DNA from: Trichoplusia ni
Lineage: Eukaryota; Arthropoda; Insecta; Lepidoptera; Noctuidae
DNA: 64,000 nucleotides
Direction: 5' to 3'
Assembly (NCBI RefSeq): GCF_003590095.1
Contig: NC_039489.1
Location: 620,001-684,000, forward strand
This document shows positions 12,061-25,000 of the stretch, piece after piece. How positions within the stretch are numbered: position 1 is the first letter of the stretch; each line of letters begins with the position of its first letter. The notes beneath the pieces are model-generated. The model worked only from the letters and a program-made list of their open reading frames with translations. It ran no database searches and was not told where the DNA came from. A program made the translations under genes and the position numbers.

Positions 12061-12422
12061 ACATCTCTTGCAAATAAACATTTACTTTGCTAACTTTTTT
12101 ATCCTTTGGAAACAGAATATCTAGATATTGAGTGACATAACCTAAATTACTCATACGTTTTTCGTCTACATAATTTACGATCTTCAGACTTCCATTATTT
12201 ATTCAGCATTAAGACGATTCAATATTCAATAACTTATTTCGTCAGTTTTTTACCCCTTGAAGAGTATTTCCAGTAGCTACCCGAACATTCTTCTCGGCGA
12301 CGCATGCAATGTAAATATAATTATTGGAGGTACTTTAAGTGTAGTCAATGGGTATTGAAATAACACCACGCTTAAGCAAATACTATTTGTGTATGCTAAT
12401 GGACTGGGAGCGTTGAGATATG

Positions 12423-13354
12423 TAGGGTTGTCAAAATTGTTCTTAAATTTTAGGTCGGTTTTTGGGTACTGGTTTAAAGGGTTATTAAAGTTAAAAAAAT
12501 GGATTTCATTTTTGTTTTAGTGTGATGAAGAATGTATGACTCATTTGTCATGAATTCTTTCTCTCTTGAGCTAAAAAAAATTGTAGACTTTTAACTGCGA
12601 ATGGGTGTGTTAACCAGGCGACTCTACTTTTCAAATTATGGAAGGTTACAGTTAAAATTCCTTTTTTTATAATCATTATTATTACTTAATGAGACATGGA
12701 TAATCGTTTATAAAGCATGTTATTATTATTTTACAGTCGAATATTAAACTTTATTTAAAAAAAAGCGTAAGAGTTTCATAAATTCATTTTGTCGCGAGCG
12801 ATAAAAAAGTTTAAAGTGACAACCCTGCTACACTTGACAGTGCGAAGCCACTGATGAGCGGTTAGCTATCTTCATAGGGTATTTACAGTTACACTAATAA
12901 ACATCTCACATTGTGACACTCAGTTAAGTGTTAGATATGAGATGTGCTCTTATATTCCGAGAGTGGAAAACCTATGATAATATTGTATAAGTATGAGTTT
13001 TATTTTTATTTATTGTAAAGTTCTGTCACTATGATTTTCGAGCGATAAGATTTTAGTTCGGAAATCAGAATTGCTTAAACGCATAAAACTTTTTGAAGAT
13101 ACAAGACACTTGTTTTCTCTTGTTCATCCTATAGTTTACTAATCGACAATGTTTTATTTAGGCCACCTTTTATTAAAAGAAAACACATTTAAGAAGTAAA
13201 AACAAAGAAATAATAATTTGAGCAGTAATTTTATTTTAAACATAACTAAAAATATTAGGGCTGTCTTTCACAAGGAATATGAGAAAGCAACCTTTATTTG
13301 AGTTAAAACATACGTTCGTTATGTATTAATGTTTTTTCATTGTTGACAACCCTA
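12423..13354. mobile_element. hAT-like ends, element limits uncertain
   Basis: TAGGGTTGTCAA begins at 12423 and TTGACAACCCTA ends at 13354, a perfect 12-bp inverted pair (14 bp with the flanking TG/CA). A second right-hand-like end (GTGACAACCCTG, near 12817-12828) and a left-hand-like TAGGGCTGTC near 13258 lie between them. No 8-bp duplication is evident, so nesting or decay is likely. Confidence 0.4.
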
Positions 13355-14788
13355 CACCCAATACGTAGTCCAACCGTCTATCTCGTATCGGTACAGTTAT
13401 TTTAAATAATTCAAACGCGTGCCACTGAAGGCTCCAAAGAATTAGCATTTCATTTCTTACAAACGAGGTTAAATACTTTTTCGTTTTAAAAAGTAGACTT
13501 GACAGGAAGTTTGGCGGTAATATTTGAATTTGGAACGCTCGGTGACATCTTTATTACTGGCCAGTTTATTTAATTGTGACATAACGGTTAATGTGGGGTT
13601 CGCCTTTGGGAATTCAAATTGTGATATTATATTCTGTTAGATCTCAACTTGTATGGTATTATAATAATTTGTATTTTGTACATCAAATTTTGCTTATATT
13701 TGCGTACATAATATTTCATTTTAGTTAGTACTATTAAATTTACTTTAGAACAAAGTAATGGTTTTAGAACAAGAATATTTAGTATATTTACGCTCGTTTC
13801 TAACAATTTCATAGATTTTCGTAAGCGGTAGCAAACTCTTTTGGTAATAACAAAGACTATGTTGTATCCCGAAAATGAGAACTTGCCTTGCCATGGCCAA
13901 CAAATATTATTATTAAAAAAAAAAAAACGAGTAAGCCCGTTTGGCAAAATACAAAATAAAAAATAAAAACATAATAATCTAATATTCTAATGGTATATAG
14001 AATTTATTTCGATACATTACACCGCTGAATATATGGATATACGCAGAATATACGGGTTTTGCTTAATAGTATATAGATATTGCAAATATTTAGGTAATTT
14101 GGTTACCACGTGCAAATTTTAACTGAAAACATTTTTAACGTTATTTACGTTAAACTAGGGTGAATTATTTTGGGTTTAGGTTCTCATTACTGTAAACAAA
14201 GGAATATTTTAAAACGATCTTAGGAAACTGATTATTGAAAGTTTTTTATGTAGATTCTTGTTACTCATCCTATTTCGATATTTTTAACCATATAATAATT
14301 AAAGTTGGGAAGCAATTTATATGTGTTAACAGTTTCGTGTCAAATCGACAGCCTCAAAACTGAAGTTTCAAACCTTATGCTTTATTTTTTCTACGATCGT
14401 ATAATTTATAAATGTAATTGTATAAAATTCTATAACTAACTAAACAGTATTTCAGAGTTACCACATAATAAAATCAGCCGAATTAAATCAAACTAAATAT
14501 ATAAAGATGTTCCTTTTAAAAACATATTTACGCTCGTATATCTCAACCGATATGAAATGAAGTCGGATGCCAATTGTGTTTTCAATCGATGTAACAACAG
14601 CTCATGAATGTTTACGAGGGGCACAGATGACAAACTCTTTTGATTCATACCTCCATTGTGATGTGTGAGTTTAATTGTGAAATAAGGTCGACCTGTTTTG
14701 TACTGAGTAGGATGGTCAGAAGATCCAGTCGTATGAAGGGTGTTTTATTAAATTATCGGCAAAATAAATTGTTTGTAATCCCTACTTA

Positions 14789-14984
14789 TCCCTACTTAAT
14801 ATTATAAATGCGAAAGTAACTCTGTCTGTCTGTCTGTTACGCTTTCACGTCTAAACCACTGAACTGATTTTAATGAAATTTGGTACAGAGATAGAGTTGA
14901 CCTTGAGAAAGAACATAGGATAGTTTTTATCCCGGATTTTTGAAGAGTTCTCTTGGAAACGCGAAGCCGCGGGTGAAAAACTAG
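14789..14984 (+). mobile_element. Helitron-like non-autonomous element, type 1
   Basis: Starts A|TCCCTACTTAATATTATAAA and ends AAAACTAG|T, fitting TC...CTAG ends inserted between A and T. The interior has the GTCTGTCTGTCTGTTACGC run and CCACTGAACTGATTTTAATG. A duplicated TCCCTACTTA just upstream (14779) offers a second possible start. Confidence 0.6.
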
Positions 14985-15617
14985 TCTTTAATATTCATTC
15001 TTCTTACTTGCACGTAGTGATAGTAGCAATAGAATTAATACATTATCTGTGAAAATTTCAAGTCCTTATCATAGTTCATTAGATTCAGAAATGTGACTGA
15101 CGGTCAGAAAGACAGCGGAATCTTATTAATCACAGGGACAGTTTTCAGCCTTGATACGGAATGGAATCAAACCAATTTCGAAAGTTAACTTGCAGATTAA
15201 TTCGAAATTACCTACCATTTACTACCTACTATTTTTTTTTATGAATCAACGCATACAACGTTTGTTAAAAGTAGTCCTTCTGTTCTCTATGTTATGTAGC
15301 TTACTTCAAACCAGTGTTCTGATGTATGTGATAGATCAAATTCGGTATATAATGCTATGAAGGTATGTGCAACTGAATATAATAAACCTCTTTTAATAGC
15401 CGTATGAACCTATTAATAGGTCGAAGTTCCAGTAAAAATATAAAGGAATTGGAATTCCGTGTATAGTTGTTATATCATTTCATGGCATTGGAATACGTTG
15501 GATAACTTACATTTTGAAAATAAATTTTAAATTTAATTCAGTTTTACTTAGTTTTCATTCTGTGTGAAATTAATTCTTTTTAATTGAAGCCCTCGTGCTA
15601 AAGCTAGATTTATTTTA

Positions 15618-15707
15618 GAGCTTGTCCTAGACGGGATCGAGCCCGCGACACGTCGTTCATTGTGGGTTCGGCGTGGTGACCTCAACCGTACAGCTATCCG
15701 TGCAGTC
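15618..15707 (-). mobile_element. tRNA-like SINE, family B, head only
   Basis: Minus-strand box B (GGGCTCGATCCCG) and box A region (near 15685-15700), ending with CTGCACGGATAGC. The body is missing or unrecognisable. Confidence 0.55.
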
Positions 15708-15713
15708 AACTTA

Positions 15714-15762
15714 GTGAGACGTCTCTACACAGCTGGTAATGTGATCTCACTCTCACAATAGC
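15714..15762. repeat. Short palindromic repeat P
   Basis: GTGAGACGTCTCTACAC and GTGATCTCACTCTCACAA form the decayed pair. Confidence 0.4.
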
Positions 15763-16887
15763 ACAAACGCAGTCCTACTCATAGTTGCGTCCTGCTTCCA
15801 CAATGACGCAGGGTGGACCTCAAAAGCTCACACCACCTCTGTTCTCCTATCAAACATTCTTAAACGGCCTTAAGACTTAAAGACACTTGGAATATTCTCG
15901 AATGATTTATAGAGTCAAGTCGACAAGTGCGAATAGGATTTTAATATCATATTAATTATACAATTGACAGCTTCAGAAACATTTATTAGCGCTTGCATTA
16001 ATGTCTTTTTGTATGCAAATGTGTTTGCATGTAATAAATCTTTGATCATTCTTACTTGGAATTCGGCTTTCGATGCGTTTAATTTGTCTTTGTGTATGAG
16101 ATATTGGCTTATAACTTGATATTTCTATTTTGGTAAGGTTGTACCTGTTTACATGAATTTATAACTTTGGGCGGTTCTTGTTTGTTTGTTTCAAAATATT
16201 CTTGAATTTATGTTGGTGTTCTGAAGGATTGTTCTTTCATGATAAAATTGTTTATTTGCATTAAAGTGGTAAGTTATTTGTTGTTTAATAAAAATAAGTG
16301 TACAGCATGTTTTGCTGTTGCAAAAATTTCAAAAGATATAGCATTAAAAGGGAAAAAATAATATGATTTGAACATTCCATTTAAATAAGTATTGTCTTAA
16401 TAAAGGTGACGTAAATTTCAAATCATTTACGAATTACAATCAGTTGACAGAAAAAAAACAGTAAAATAACTATAATATTACAATCAAATCATTAAAATAA
16501 CTTCAAAAAAATTTTTCGTCACTATATCATTATGACATAGTAGATTGTACCTATGTTACACTAAGTGATAATGAAAAGAAAATTAGCGTTTAATAACTAC
16601 CTAAAAAGAACCATATTATTTAAGTTTTAGAAGTATCAAGATTAGATATAGAGTAAGATTTACAAAGAAGTTTTATTATTACAACGTGCAATGTTCAATT
16701 TCGATCAGGCATTTATTGTTTAAAGTATAAAATTAACGATAGTCTAAAACCTTAGTTAATTACGTTCTAATAACTGGATATTAAGCTTTCATAGCTTTTC
16801 TCAGAAATACATTAAGTTCTTAAATTACATCTTCATTTAGTAGATACAGAGGCTCTACCACTATCAAAAGTAATTTTAATGTTAGCC

Positions 16888-16940
16888 GTGGAAAAGAGAC
16901 ATTGCTCTACGCCGGGTGATGTGCTGTCTCTTTTCAACAA
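16888..16940. repeat. Short palindromic repeat P
   Basis: GTGGAAAAGAGACATTGCTC and GTGCTGTCTCTTTTCAAC, followed by CCGCAATATTATTA as in other copies. Confidence 0.55.
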
Positions 16941-17189
16941 CCGCAATATTATTACTTTAAGAGAAGGTGGTAGGCTGTGTGATACTGTCTTGAAAACCCA
17001 TTAATTAGTAATTTGATCATCTAATATCAATGTTGGTACTAAACAACCTCGATACGTCAATCATGAAGTTTTACTTGGGTGAGAAAAAATAATATTTTTT
17101 TTTTCGATTTATGTAGTTCCAAATATTTTTCCTTATTTATCGTTATGTAAGTTTTTCGTTTATTGGTAGTGACTAATTTCTTAAGGGTT

Positions 17190-17290
17190 TTGTACCTAAA
17201 CTGTAACGGAATTCAAGTTCTGTGGCTCCGCTGTTTGTTTGTTTACTTGTCTGTTACTGGGCTGTATCTTATGAACAACAATAGTTAGCA
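17190..17290 (+). repeat. CTGTATCTTATGAAC-type repeat fragment
   Basis: Shares GGCTGTATCTTATGAAC with 41795 and is a 5' fragment of the family with CATGAACCGTGATAGCTAG. Confidence 0.45.
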
Positions 17291-17313
17291 AGATATATTC
17301 TTTCATACAAATT

Positions 17314-17528
17314 GCGACCAATTGAGAGTGGCGTACGCACCGGTTTCAAGGTGTCGCTAGCTCTGAGGTCCCGGGTTCGATCCCCGGTCGGGTCAATGTA
17401 AAAATTCACATTTCTACATTGTGGTACCTTCGTTGTATCTGAATTCCATGACACAAGTGCTTTAGCAACTTACTTTGGGTTCAGAACAATGTATGTGATG
17501 TTGTCCGCATTTATTTATTTACTATTTA
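17314..17528 (+). mobile_element. tRNA-derived SINE, family A, copy 4 (internal deletions)
   Basis: The head is damaged: box A is reduced to AGAGTGG after GCGACC. About 19 nt of the body, between CTACATTG and TGGTACC, are missing. Box B and the 3' part are intact. Confidence 0.8.
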
Positions 17529-17944
17529 ATTGCAAGCAATTTTGCATGGTAATGGATGAATGATGATATTTTCAAAAGAAATTAACGCAGCAACGTAATC
17601 GTCGTAAATGAACCTACAGATTAACAAACCTAGGCTTAAAGCTACAAGTAATAAACCAGTCTCAATAATGGACGTTTACAAATTGCTGTCAATGTTGACA
17701 ATTTATTACTGCTATTGGTATTCAATATTCTTATGAGAAACAAGTAAATTAAACATGACGATTTGAGTTAAATCTTAGATTGGACATGAAACCTTGTCTT
17801 TACATGAGGATAAGTTGCTTAAAGCTCGCAGTTTTTGGTTTGCATCAAACCAATTCATCGTCAAGGTACCTGGTTTGATGAGTTTGTCAAACATTCATAT
17901 GTTCAAGCTGGTTTATTTTTTTTAAGTTGCTTTATTTTGCACTA

Positions 17945-18110
17945 CTTTTACCGTACCGTACCAAAAGGGTGAAATCGGAACTCTTTTGTGACTCCGCAGT
18001 AAGTACGTTCGTCCATCAAAAGGCCCCAAGGGTCTCATGAACCATGATAGCTAGTTTTTTATTTTCACAGATCAATTTTTTCTGTTGCCGCTATAACTGC
18101 ATAATTGGGG
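17945..18110 (+). repeat. CATGAACCGTGATAG-type repeat
   Basis: Contains GGTGAAATCGGAACTC, TCTCATGAACCATGATAGCT and TTTTCACAGATCA followed by CTGTTGCCGCTATAAC, the order typical of this interspersed family. Confidence 0.55.
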
Positions 18111-18824
18111 TTTAGCAACAATAGGTACCTACAATCATAAAAATACCGGGTAAACAATTACTTTTCTCCATTTTTCGTATCCTAGGCCCATTTCATGGCC
18201 TTCAAACAGTTTTCTTTCAGATATTTATGTCCGTTTCTTATATTCGGAAATACGTATAAAAACTTGTAGGCAATCTAAAGCGAATCCTTTATTTGGGTTT
18301 CTATGGTAAATTGGTTTGTCAGAATAACATTTTTTTATCTCAAATAGGAAGATTTATGATACCTCTTTGTAAATGTATATATGGTATAATTGCTTTCTAG
18401 TAAATTACTTACCTACATACCTATGATAAAATAACACTTAAAACCTAATTACTGGGAGGCAATTACAAAATGCACGATAACCCAGTGGATAGAGGAGTAT
18501 TCTAAGTCTAGGTACGTCCCACTTCTGAGCGCGGGGCTTTTTTTATGGTAATAATTATTAATATCTTTTAGTTATTTTTTTAAGTGACCTTATTTTTGGC
18601 CTATTTCTGGAGTTCCCGTAGATGGCGGTGATTCAGTCTATGTGAATAAAATATTTTTATTTACAGTAGAAAATAAGCCATTGTGCCTCGGTCTTTTCGA
18701 TGGATGTAAAAATTAGCCAATCTATTCGGAAGCCAAGTCTCGTCGGGAGACTTTTTACTAATCACAAGATAAAACTATGTATCGATATTACCCAACCATA
18801 ACTAACTCAGTCTCTCTTCCCCAG

Positions 18825-19049
18825 GGTCTCGCGATGTCGAGCGGCAGTTGTTCTGGGCCGGGAGTATGTGGGGGCGCGCGGCGTCGGCCTCCCCCCCCTC
18901 CGGAGCCAGCTCTTTCCCTCGCCGCAGACCTGAGCGAGCTGAGCCTCGACCAGGGTTATCACACGCTTGCAGACTGCGGACCCCCAAGAAGAAGAAGGGA
19001 TAATACACTGAATGATGCGCTGTGGTTGAAGATATTGTCATATTTGGAG
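18825..19049 (+). CDS. Fbxl7: Fbxl7 first visible coding exon (N-terminus, start of F-box)
   Basis: The exon starts after the acceptor AG at 18823-18824, which is preceded by a pyrimidine run and an ACTAAC branch-point-like motif at 18801-18806. The first three codons (GLA) precede ATG 18834 and are in frame, so the exon could also continue an upstream coding exon. It encodes residues 1-72: a Pro run (about 19-23), an Arg run (52-55) and the start of the F-box (TLNDALWLKILSYLE). It ends phase 0 at GAG|GTAGGT. An ATG at 18777 is also in frame and would add 19 residues, but it lies upstream of the acceptor, so I treat it as intronic. Confidence 0.85.
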
Positions 19050-22000
19050 GTAGGTGAACTTTTTATTCGTGACTAAGATTGAAGCTGTTTAGAGGCTGTT
19101 AAGAGTATAAGTAAAAATGACCTGGAAATTTCTAATGCCTACTTGTTGCGCGCTATCTCGCTTCCAACTCTTTAAAAATTGCGACCTTCTGGTTCTCGAA
19201 AAAGTGTAATGAAGCACTATTCAGATGTTTTATGGATGCCGGTAATATTTTTAATTTTTCCCAGGATGGTTGGCCTACAAGTAGCGTGTGTATGTTAAGC
19301 TAAATTTGTTTACTCGCAATTTGAACGAAATGTACATTTTTGATCAAAGAACTGTTTTTCCTGTATATTTCAAAGGCATCAGATTCCTTGAAACTCTACA
19401 GTTCCACAAAGTTTCCTGTTGTAGTTAAAATGATCAAGTCTATTATTTTCGAGGATGAACAGAAAACGTCTTTTTGAATTCCCAGATTTAAAAGTTCTGA
19501 AGAATATTTGAATATATTTTCAGCCTTTCCCCGAAATAAATTGAATTTACTTTCCAATAACTGACTCTAGCTGGAAACAAAACAGTGTCACACGAAGACG
19601 GCTTACAACCAGACATCAATAGATGAACAATTATCGAAATCTTTGATTCTTCTTCTAATAACTCATGCATCATAAAATTCCAGGTGTCGGACTTATGTCG
19701 CATGTCTCGAGTATGTCGGAGATGGGCTCGGCTAACCACCCGCCTGATTACGAGGCCAGAAGTCTGGAGGAGAGTCAGGGCAGCTGGACCCCTGGAGATC
19801 GCAGCCCGATGTGCGGGCGCGAGAGCTGGACCTTGTGTCAATTCCGTTAGGGAGTGGAGGTCGAAGAACTGCGCGGTAAGGGTTTTTTATTTAGTAGGAA
19901 CTTTATAGCTGAAAATGCACCCATAGGTTTTTAGCTGAAAGGGTAACCAAAAAGATGAAAACGATAGTTAGCACTTTGGAGCAAATTAATCTTATCATAA
20001 TTTGGCATATGAAGTCCTGAATTTGGTGGTACTCGTCCTGAAGTACTGCAATTTCTCTTTATCTGACTATTATTATGTACTGTCTTAATGGGATATAGAG
20101 ACCATGAAGAGTCAACAGTCAGTGAACAGTATAAACAAAAAACCGATACCGGCTATTAGTTCTTCACATTGCCTTTTGTGGGTGTATATGAAGATTCTAA
20201 AAACCAAAAAAATGTGCTATATTGTACCAACATCGGCCCAAAAGGGTTCCCTTGATAAATTCATAGTTCTAGTGCTCCACGAAAGAAGACAATTTGTAAC
20301 AACACAGACTTTTATTATTTATCCAAGCCAATTTCCATCCAACGTGGTTTCACTTCCCTTTACCTTCAGTTCTTCATAAAGTTCGCGAAATAGTCGCAGA
20401 GAAAGCAATTAGTTTGCTTCGGAAAAAATAAATAGCATTAGAGTTGGAACAAACAATAATACAGTGTTTCGTTTGTTTATTTTGTCAAACGGGAACGGTC
20501 TACTAAACGGTGCTAGGCACAGGAGTATATATTGGAAGGTTAGACAAATATTTGGTGTTTGCTGAATCATGAATATTACAATGGAATTGCGAAATATTTA
20601 TATAGTGTTTAGTATTTGTTGAGTAAGTAGCTACGTATTTAACACCATATTTATTGTTTTATACTTTTTTCTCATTGTTTTTTTAGGAATGTTTTTGACT
20701 GCAATTCAATTAGCTTAATCTTAATGATAGTTGGCCATATCCAGTTACATCCATAACACTCAATTTATTACTGAGTCCTTACAATGTCTACAAGGATCTA
20801 GGATTTTTGAACACACATAATAACGTTATCCTGCACGCATATAACAAATACTTTCTCGTTAACCCATCAAATATTTGATTCAAATTTCTGTAAAAGCTTA
20901 ACCTAACGAATCACTCTAATGATGAATTGACGATTCAAATACACGTGATATTTTGAGTCCATGCCCCCTAGTCCATTTTCCGGTACATTTAAGGTTTTGT
21001 ATGCTAATGTGGGATGAAACTCTGTCTAGGATCTCTGGTCTTCTGTTGTTAAGTTAACCTCTATTATCTGTCTCCAGGTCACAGTAGCGAGTGCGCAGCT
21101 GCTGGTGGCTACCTTCAGGAACCTGACGCACCTCGCCGTGACCGGCTCCAGCAGTATGGACGCCAGAGCCATGGCGCCTCTCATAACCGACCTCCCGGAT
21201 TTGAGGCATATTGACCTTACAGGTTAGTGGGATATCTAAGGAAGACAGAAAAGAGAAGAGAGAGAGAAAAGAAAGAAGCAAAGCGTAGAAGTTCCAAGAC
21301 TTCCTTTTGGTTTAAATATAAAGGGGCGACGCACTTAGGATTTTAATTCTTGTGTGACAGGAAGTTTCACAAACATTCAATCTATTCAAGTCAACACAAC
21401 AGACTCAGAGCAAACCTTAGTGAATCATACAATGTTTGTAATAAATGGGTATCCAATCCGAACGACACCTCGTGCAATATTGGGTTTGTCGTAGTGATCT
21501 ATACATTCGAGGAAATCTGAAATCCCTCCTCCCTTAAAGGAAATATATACTTATCCTTTTTGTAACAAAAAATAAAAGTTAACCTGGTCCGTCCGTTAGG
21601 TTTTCATGACCATTCCCAAGAGCACTACGTAGAAAAACTACTCTGATAGCGCTTTGATTTTATCCTAGATATCCTTTTGAGATATCAATGAAAGGCGTTA
21701 TTGATATTTTTGTCTGTAGTTTTATTGTCTTACTGCTTAATGAGTTCTTACTCTGTTCTTCTCAAATAGGACCATCATATATAATTTATATATTCCAAAG
21801 AGATTTATTTAGCAGACTTGTTTACCGGTAGGCAATTTCAGTAACATTTCGTAAACATGTTTTTATAAAATTTTCGAAGACATTTCCCGTGTTATTTTGT
21901 ACATTCAAGTATTCTGAACGTCTATTAGGATGACGTGTGACCTTTAATATACGAAGGTTCCACGAACTGCCGAACTTCAACAATATCTTCACAAACTTTA

Positions 22001-25000
22001 ATGTTTAATGAAGAAACGAGTACTTACCTGTACTATACGTGGGTCTTCAAAATAACACGAAAATGAACCTTAAAACTACGACATAAAGATGATATCATAA
22101 CTGTGTTCCTTGAGTTATTTATAGGTTAGGTAGGTACAGTTATTTTATGAAATACATTTTGTTTAATTAGAAAATAATGACACTATTCTGTTTTCTGATA
22201 ACGAAATATGATTAGACTTTATTAAAACCTGTATTCAGAATAATTAGCCAGTACTGGCTAATAATTCTGAATACAGTTTCTACACAGTATTTTTTACATA
22301 GTCAACACACCTCGAAACCACATTACAATAAGTTTAATTATGTGCTTAAGGTTTTTTGAGTAACTTCGTCTTTTGTCAAGTGTTTGAGCTACTCAGAGAC
22401 AAATCTCCCTAGCTTTGCCTCCTTTGACACAGGGCAGTTACCCAGTCACCATTACAGTGCTTCTATGTTAAATTCTTTTTGAATGCCTCAAGACTGTTGT
22501 AATATTTTTATTAATACGCAAAAAGCATTTTAAGCTTATACAAATACAAATAAAGTAATGGGTTTCTTAACCCTTAACACTTTTGGACAGTGACCTTTCC
22601 TGTGTAACCAGGGCTCGGTTCGAGTCCTGTCCGACATGAAATTCTGAAAATATTTTTTCTCCCAGGTTGTCCAAACGTGGACTGGCCAGACTGGGCGTGG
22701 TTGGAAACGCGGCTGGCGACGAGACGACCCCCCGTGGAGTACATAGACCTGACGGACTGTGGGTCTGTGACGGACGCCGGACTCTGCGCCCTGCTCCACA
22801 CCTGCCCCTCCCTGCAGTACTTGTACCTTAGGAGATGTACTCTAGTCACAGGTAATTATTAGTAGTATAGTTTATGTAGAACCAATAAATCATTCCATGG
22901 CTAAAAGTCCCATGATGTTATCTCGAAGGCAAAAATCATGGTCTGAAAAGTATTGGTTTATAAACCTAAATTTCATAATTAATCGAGAAAGGTTTACTCA
23001 CACGTGAACTCCGTTGCCTGAACTTCTCGACCGATTTTGATATATTTTTTAGTATGAATGATGGTCGAACTCGAAAATGAAATAGGATAGGTAAAGTTGC
23101 AGGGAAAACTAGCATATGTGTTATTACAGACTTCTTACTGGAATAATTATTAAGTACTTTCTATCTCTGCCTAATTTCATGAAAACCGTTCAATGATTTT
23201 GACTGAGAGGGTAAAAAACTTCCATATATCTTCACAAACATTTGCGCTTAAAATATTAATGGGCCAATACAGAAATGAAGTGTCCTATGAATAAAGTCAT
23301 TTTTAAGCGTATTTGTTTAATTTCTACGTTCCCGTAGTAAATTCAGTAAACTGTTAATATACTTTTGAAATTCCGGGCACGTATTATTTAAAGCGGTCCA
23401 AGTTTTTCTTCTGAGATTACTTAAAACCTTTCAAGCAGAATTTGAGCGCATTTCCAAATAAAATATAAGTTTGATTGATCTTACAAATATTTCGGGAGAT
23501 AAATAAAATACGGTTCATTTGATTTTCATTACTCCAAAAACCTAACAAATTAAGGATGGATTCAATTTTCCCGAAATCCGTATTTTCCTTTGAGGCACGG
23601 TATTAGGTTTCCTTTTATTTCGTTAAAAGGTTATATTGGGGTAAAATGAGTTTGTCTAATCAAGTTTACAATTCGATAAGATGATGAAATTTTATTTAAA
23701 GTTATTGAGCATTTAAATAGCCTTCTTCAATTTATTCACTTACCAACTGTTGAGTTAGTAATTATCCTAATATAGGCTCTTATTTATTTTTGCCTTTTTT
23801 AAGAAGTTTTATTTATTTTCACCTGTTTGTTTGTCTGCAATCAAGTCTCACAAGTTCAATTTGATCCAGATATCGGTTTCTGATTGAGTTGAACATTTTC
23901 TTGTTAATTTTATATAGGGATGTATGGTGTGTAATGTACGTGGCAATTCAATGTTATGATGACATGACTCTGATCTAATTCTGGTAAGGTTTTACACTCC
24001 TTTATCGATTTCAGGCTCATTTGATTTATCTAGCCTAGAATTTTCATCATTACGAAAGAAGCAACAAAACTTAATTAACTTAATCATTATTAAGCCAGAA
24101 TTGTACGGTTTGGAGTGGAATAAAAGGAAAAAATGCTCACAATTTTGCTATTTTAACAACTCTATGGAGAGAATACGTCAAAAAAAAGTATTTTTATGAT
24201 GAAAGAGACTAGGAGATGTAAAAAAGCAAAACACACAATGTACCGACCATCTTAGATAAGATGAGGTAGAGGCATGATGATAAGTCAAATATACCTCAGT
24301 CCAGCCATCACTGAATTTGTGGGAAATATCTTTTTGTAGTTAACAAAAAGATATTTCCCACAAATCCAGTGAACACCTCCTGAAACACGTTATACCTACT
24401 TCATAAGGAAATTTTCTGCATCTTTGTCCCAGACAACCATGTAAGCGTAAATGAAGACGTCTATTACTGCCAGGAACTGTTCCTCAGGTTCCAATATACA
24501 AGTTAATTGATCAAGTCTATCGGATCTTATAGATAATATTACTTAATTATAAAATAAATGGGTGTGACCGTCGTGTCATGAAATCACGAGGGCTTGGCTT
24601 CATTCTAGGTCAGACCGTGTTGGGTTATTTTATCAGTTATCGCGGATATGGAAAAGGTGTTAGTATGTAGGTCAGGTCTATTATTAGTATTGTTTTGACG
24701 ATAATTTTTAGTATATTGTTTGGTAAACTGATTTAGAATTTCCTAAGATTATATTTGATTGGTACAACTTAGTAAATCTACTCGATTTGAACAGTTTTGT
24801 GAATTTTGAAACTCTTGCGTAAGCGTATTTGACGAATACATTCGCCGATTTAATATTTGCTTCTATCGCATTTTTCTATTCGTATGTTTACGTGACTAAA
24901 TAACATATTTTTCAAGACTCAGTATAAGAAATTAAATCCTCAGCCAAATACTTATGAGATTAGCGAAAAAATCGTCGGAGAAAATGTTGCTTTGCAAAAA

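Larger units (their letters stand above)
14985..18800. other. Region 5' to Fbxl7, no gene recognised
   Basis: Holds the repeats listed at 15618, 15714, 16888, 17190, 17314 and 17945. The rest is AT-rich without coding signs. If Fbxl7 has a 5' exon upstream of here, this is intron. Confidence 0.5.

Noticed and set aside
18777..18833. Start of Fbxl7 at the ATG 18777
   Set aside because: An acceptor with branch point and pyrimidine run lies between this ATG and 18834; MYRYYPTITNSVSLPQ reads as translated intron. Kept as an alternative.
18802..19041. Minus-strand open frame opposite Fbxl7 exon 1
   Set aside because: Shadow frame of a GC-rich coding exon; the plus strand has family homology and splice sites.
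22536..22849. Two minus-strand open frames over Fbxl7 exon 4
   Set aside because: Both are shadows of the exon and lack any recognisable domain.
24308..24372. Calling the 30-bp hairpin a microRNA gene
   Set aside because: A 5-nt loop and near-perfect arms do not fit a typical precursor, and no flanking lower stem is visible. Reported as a repeat instead.
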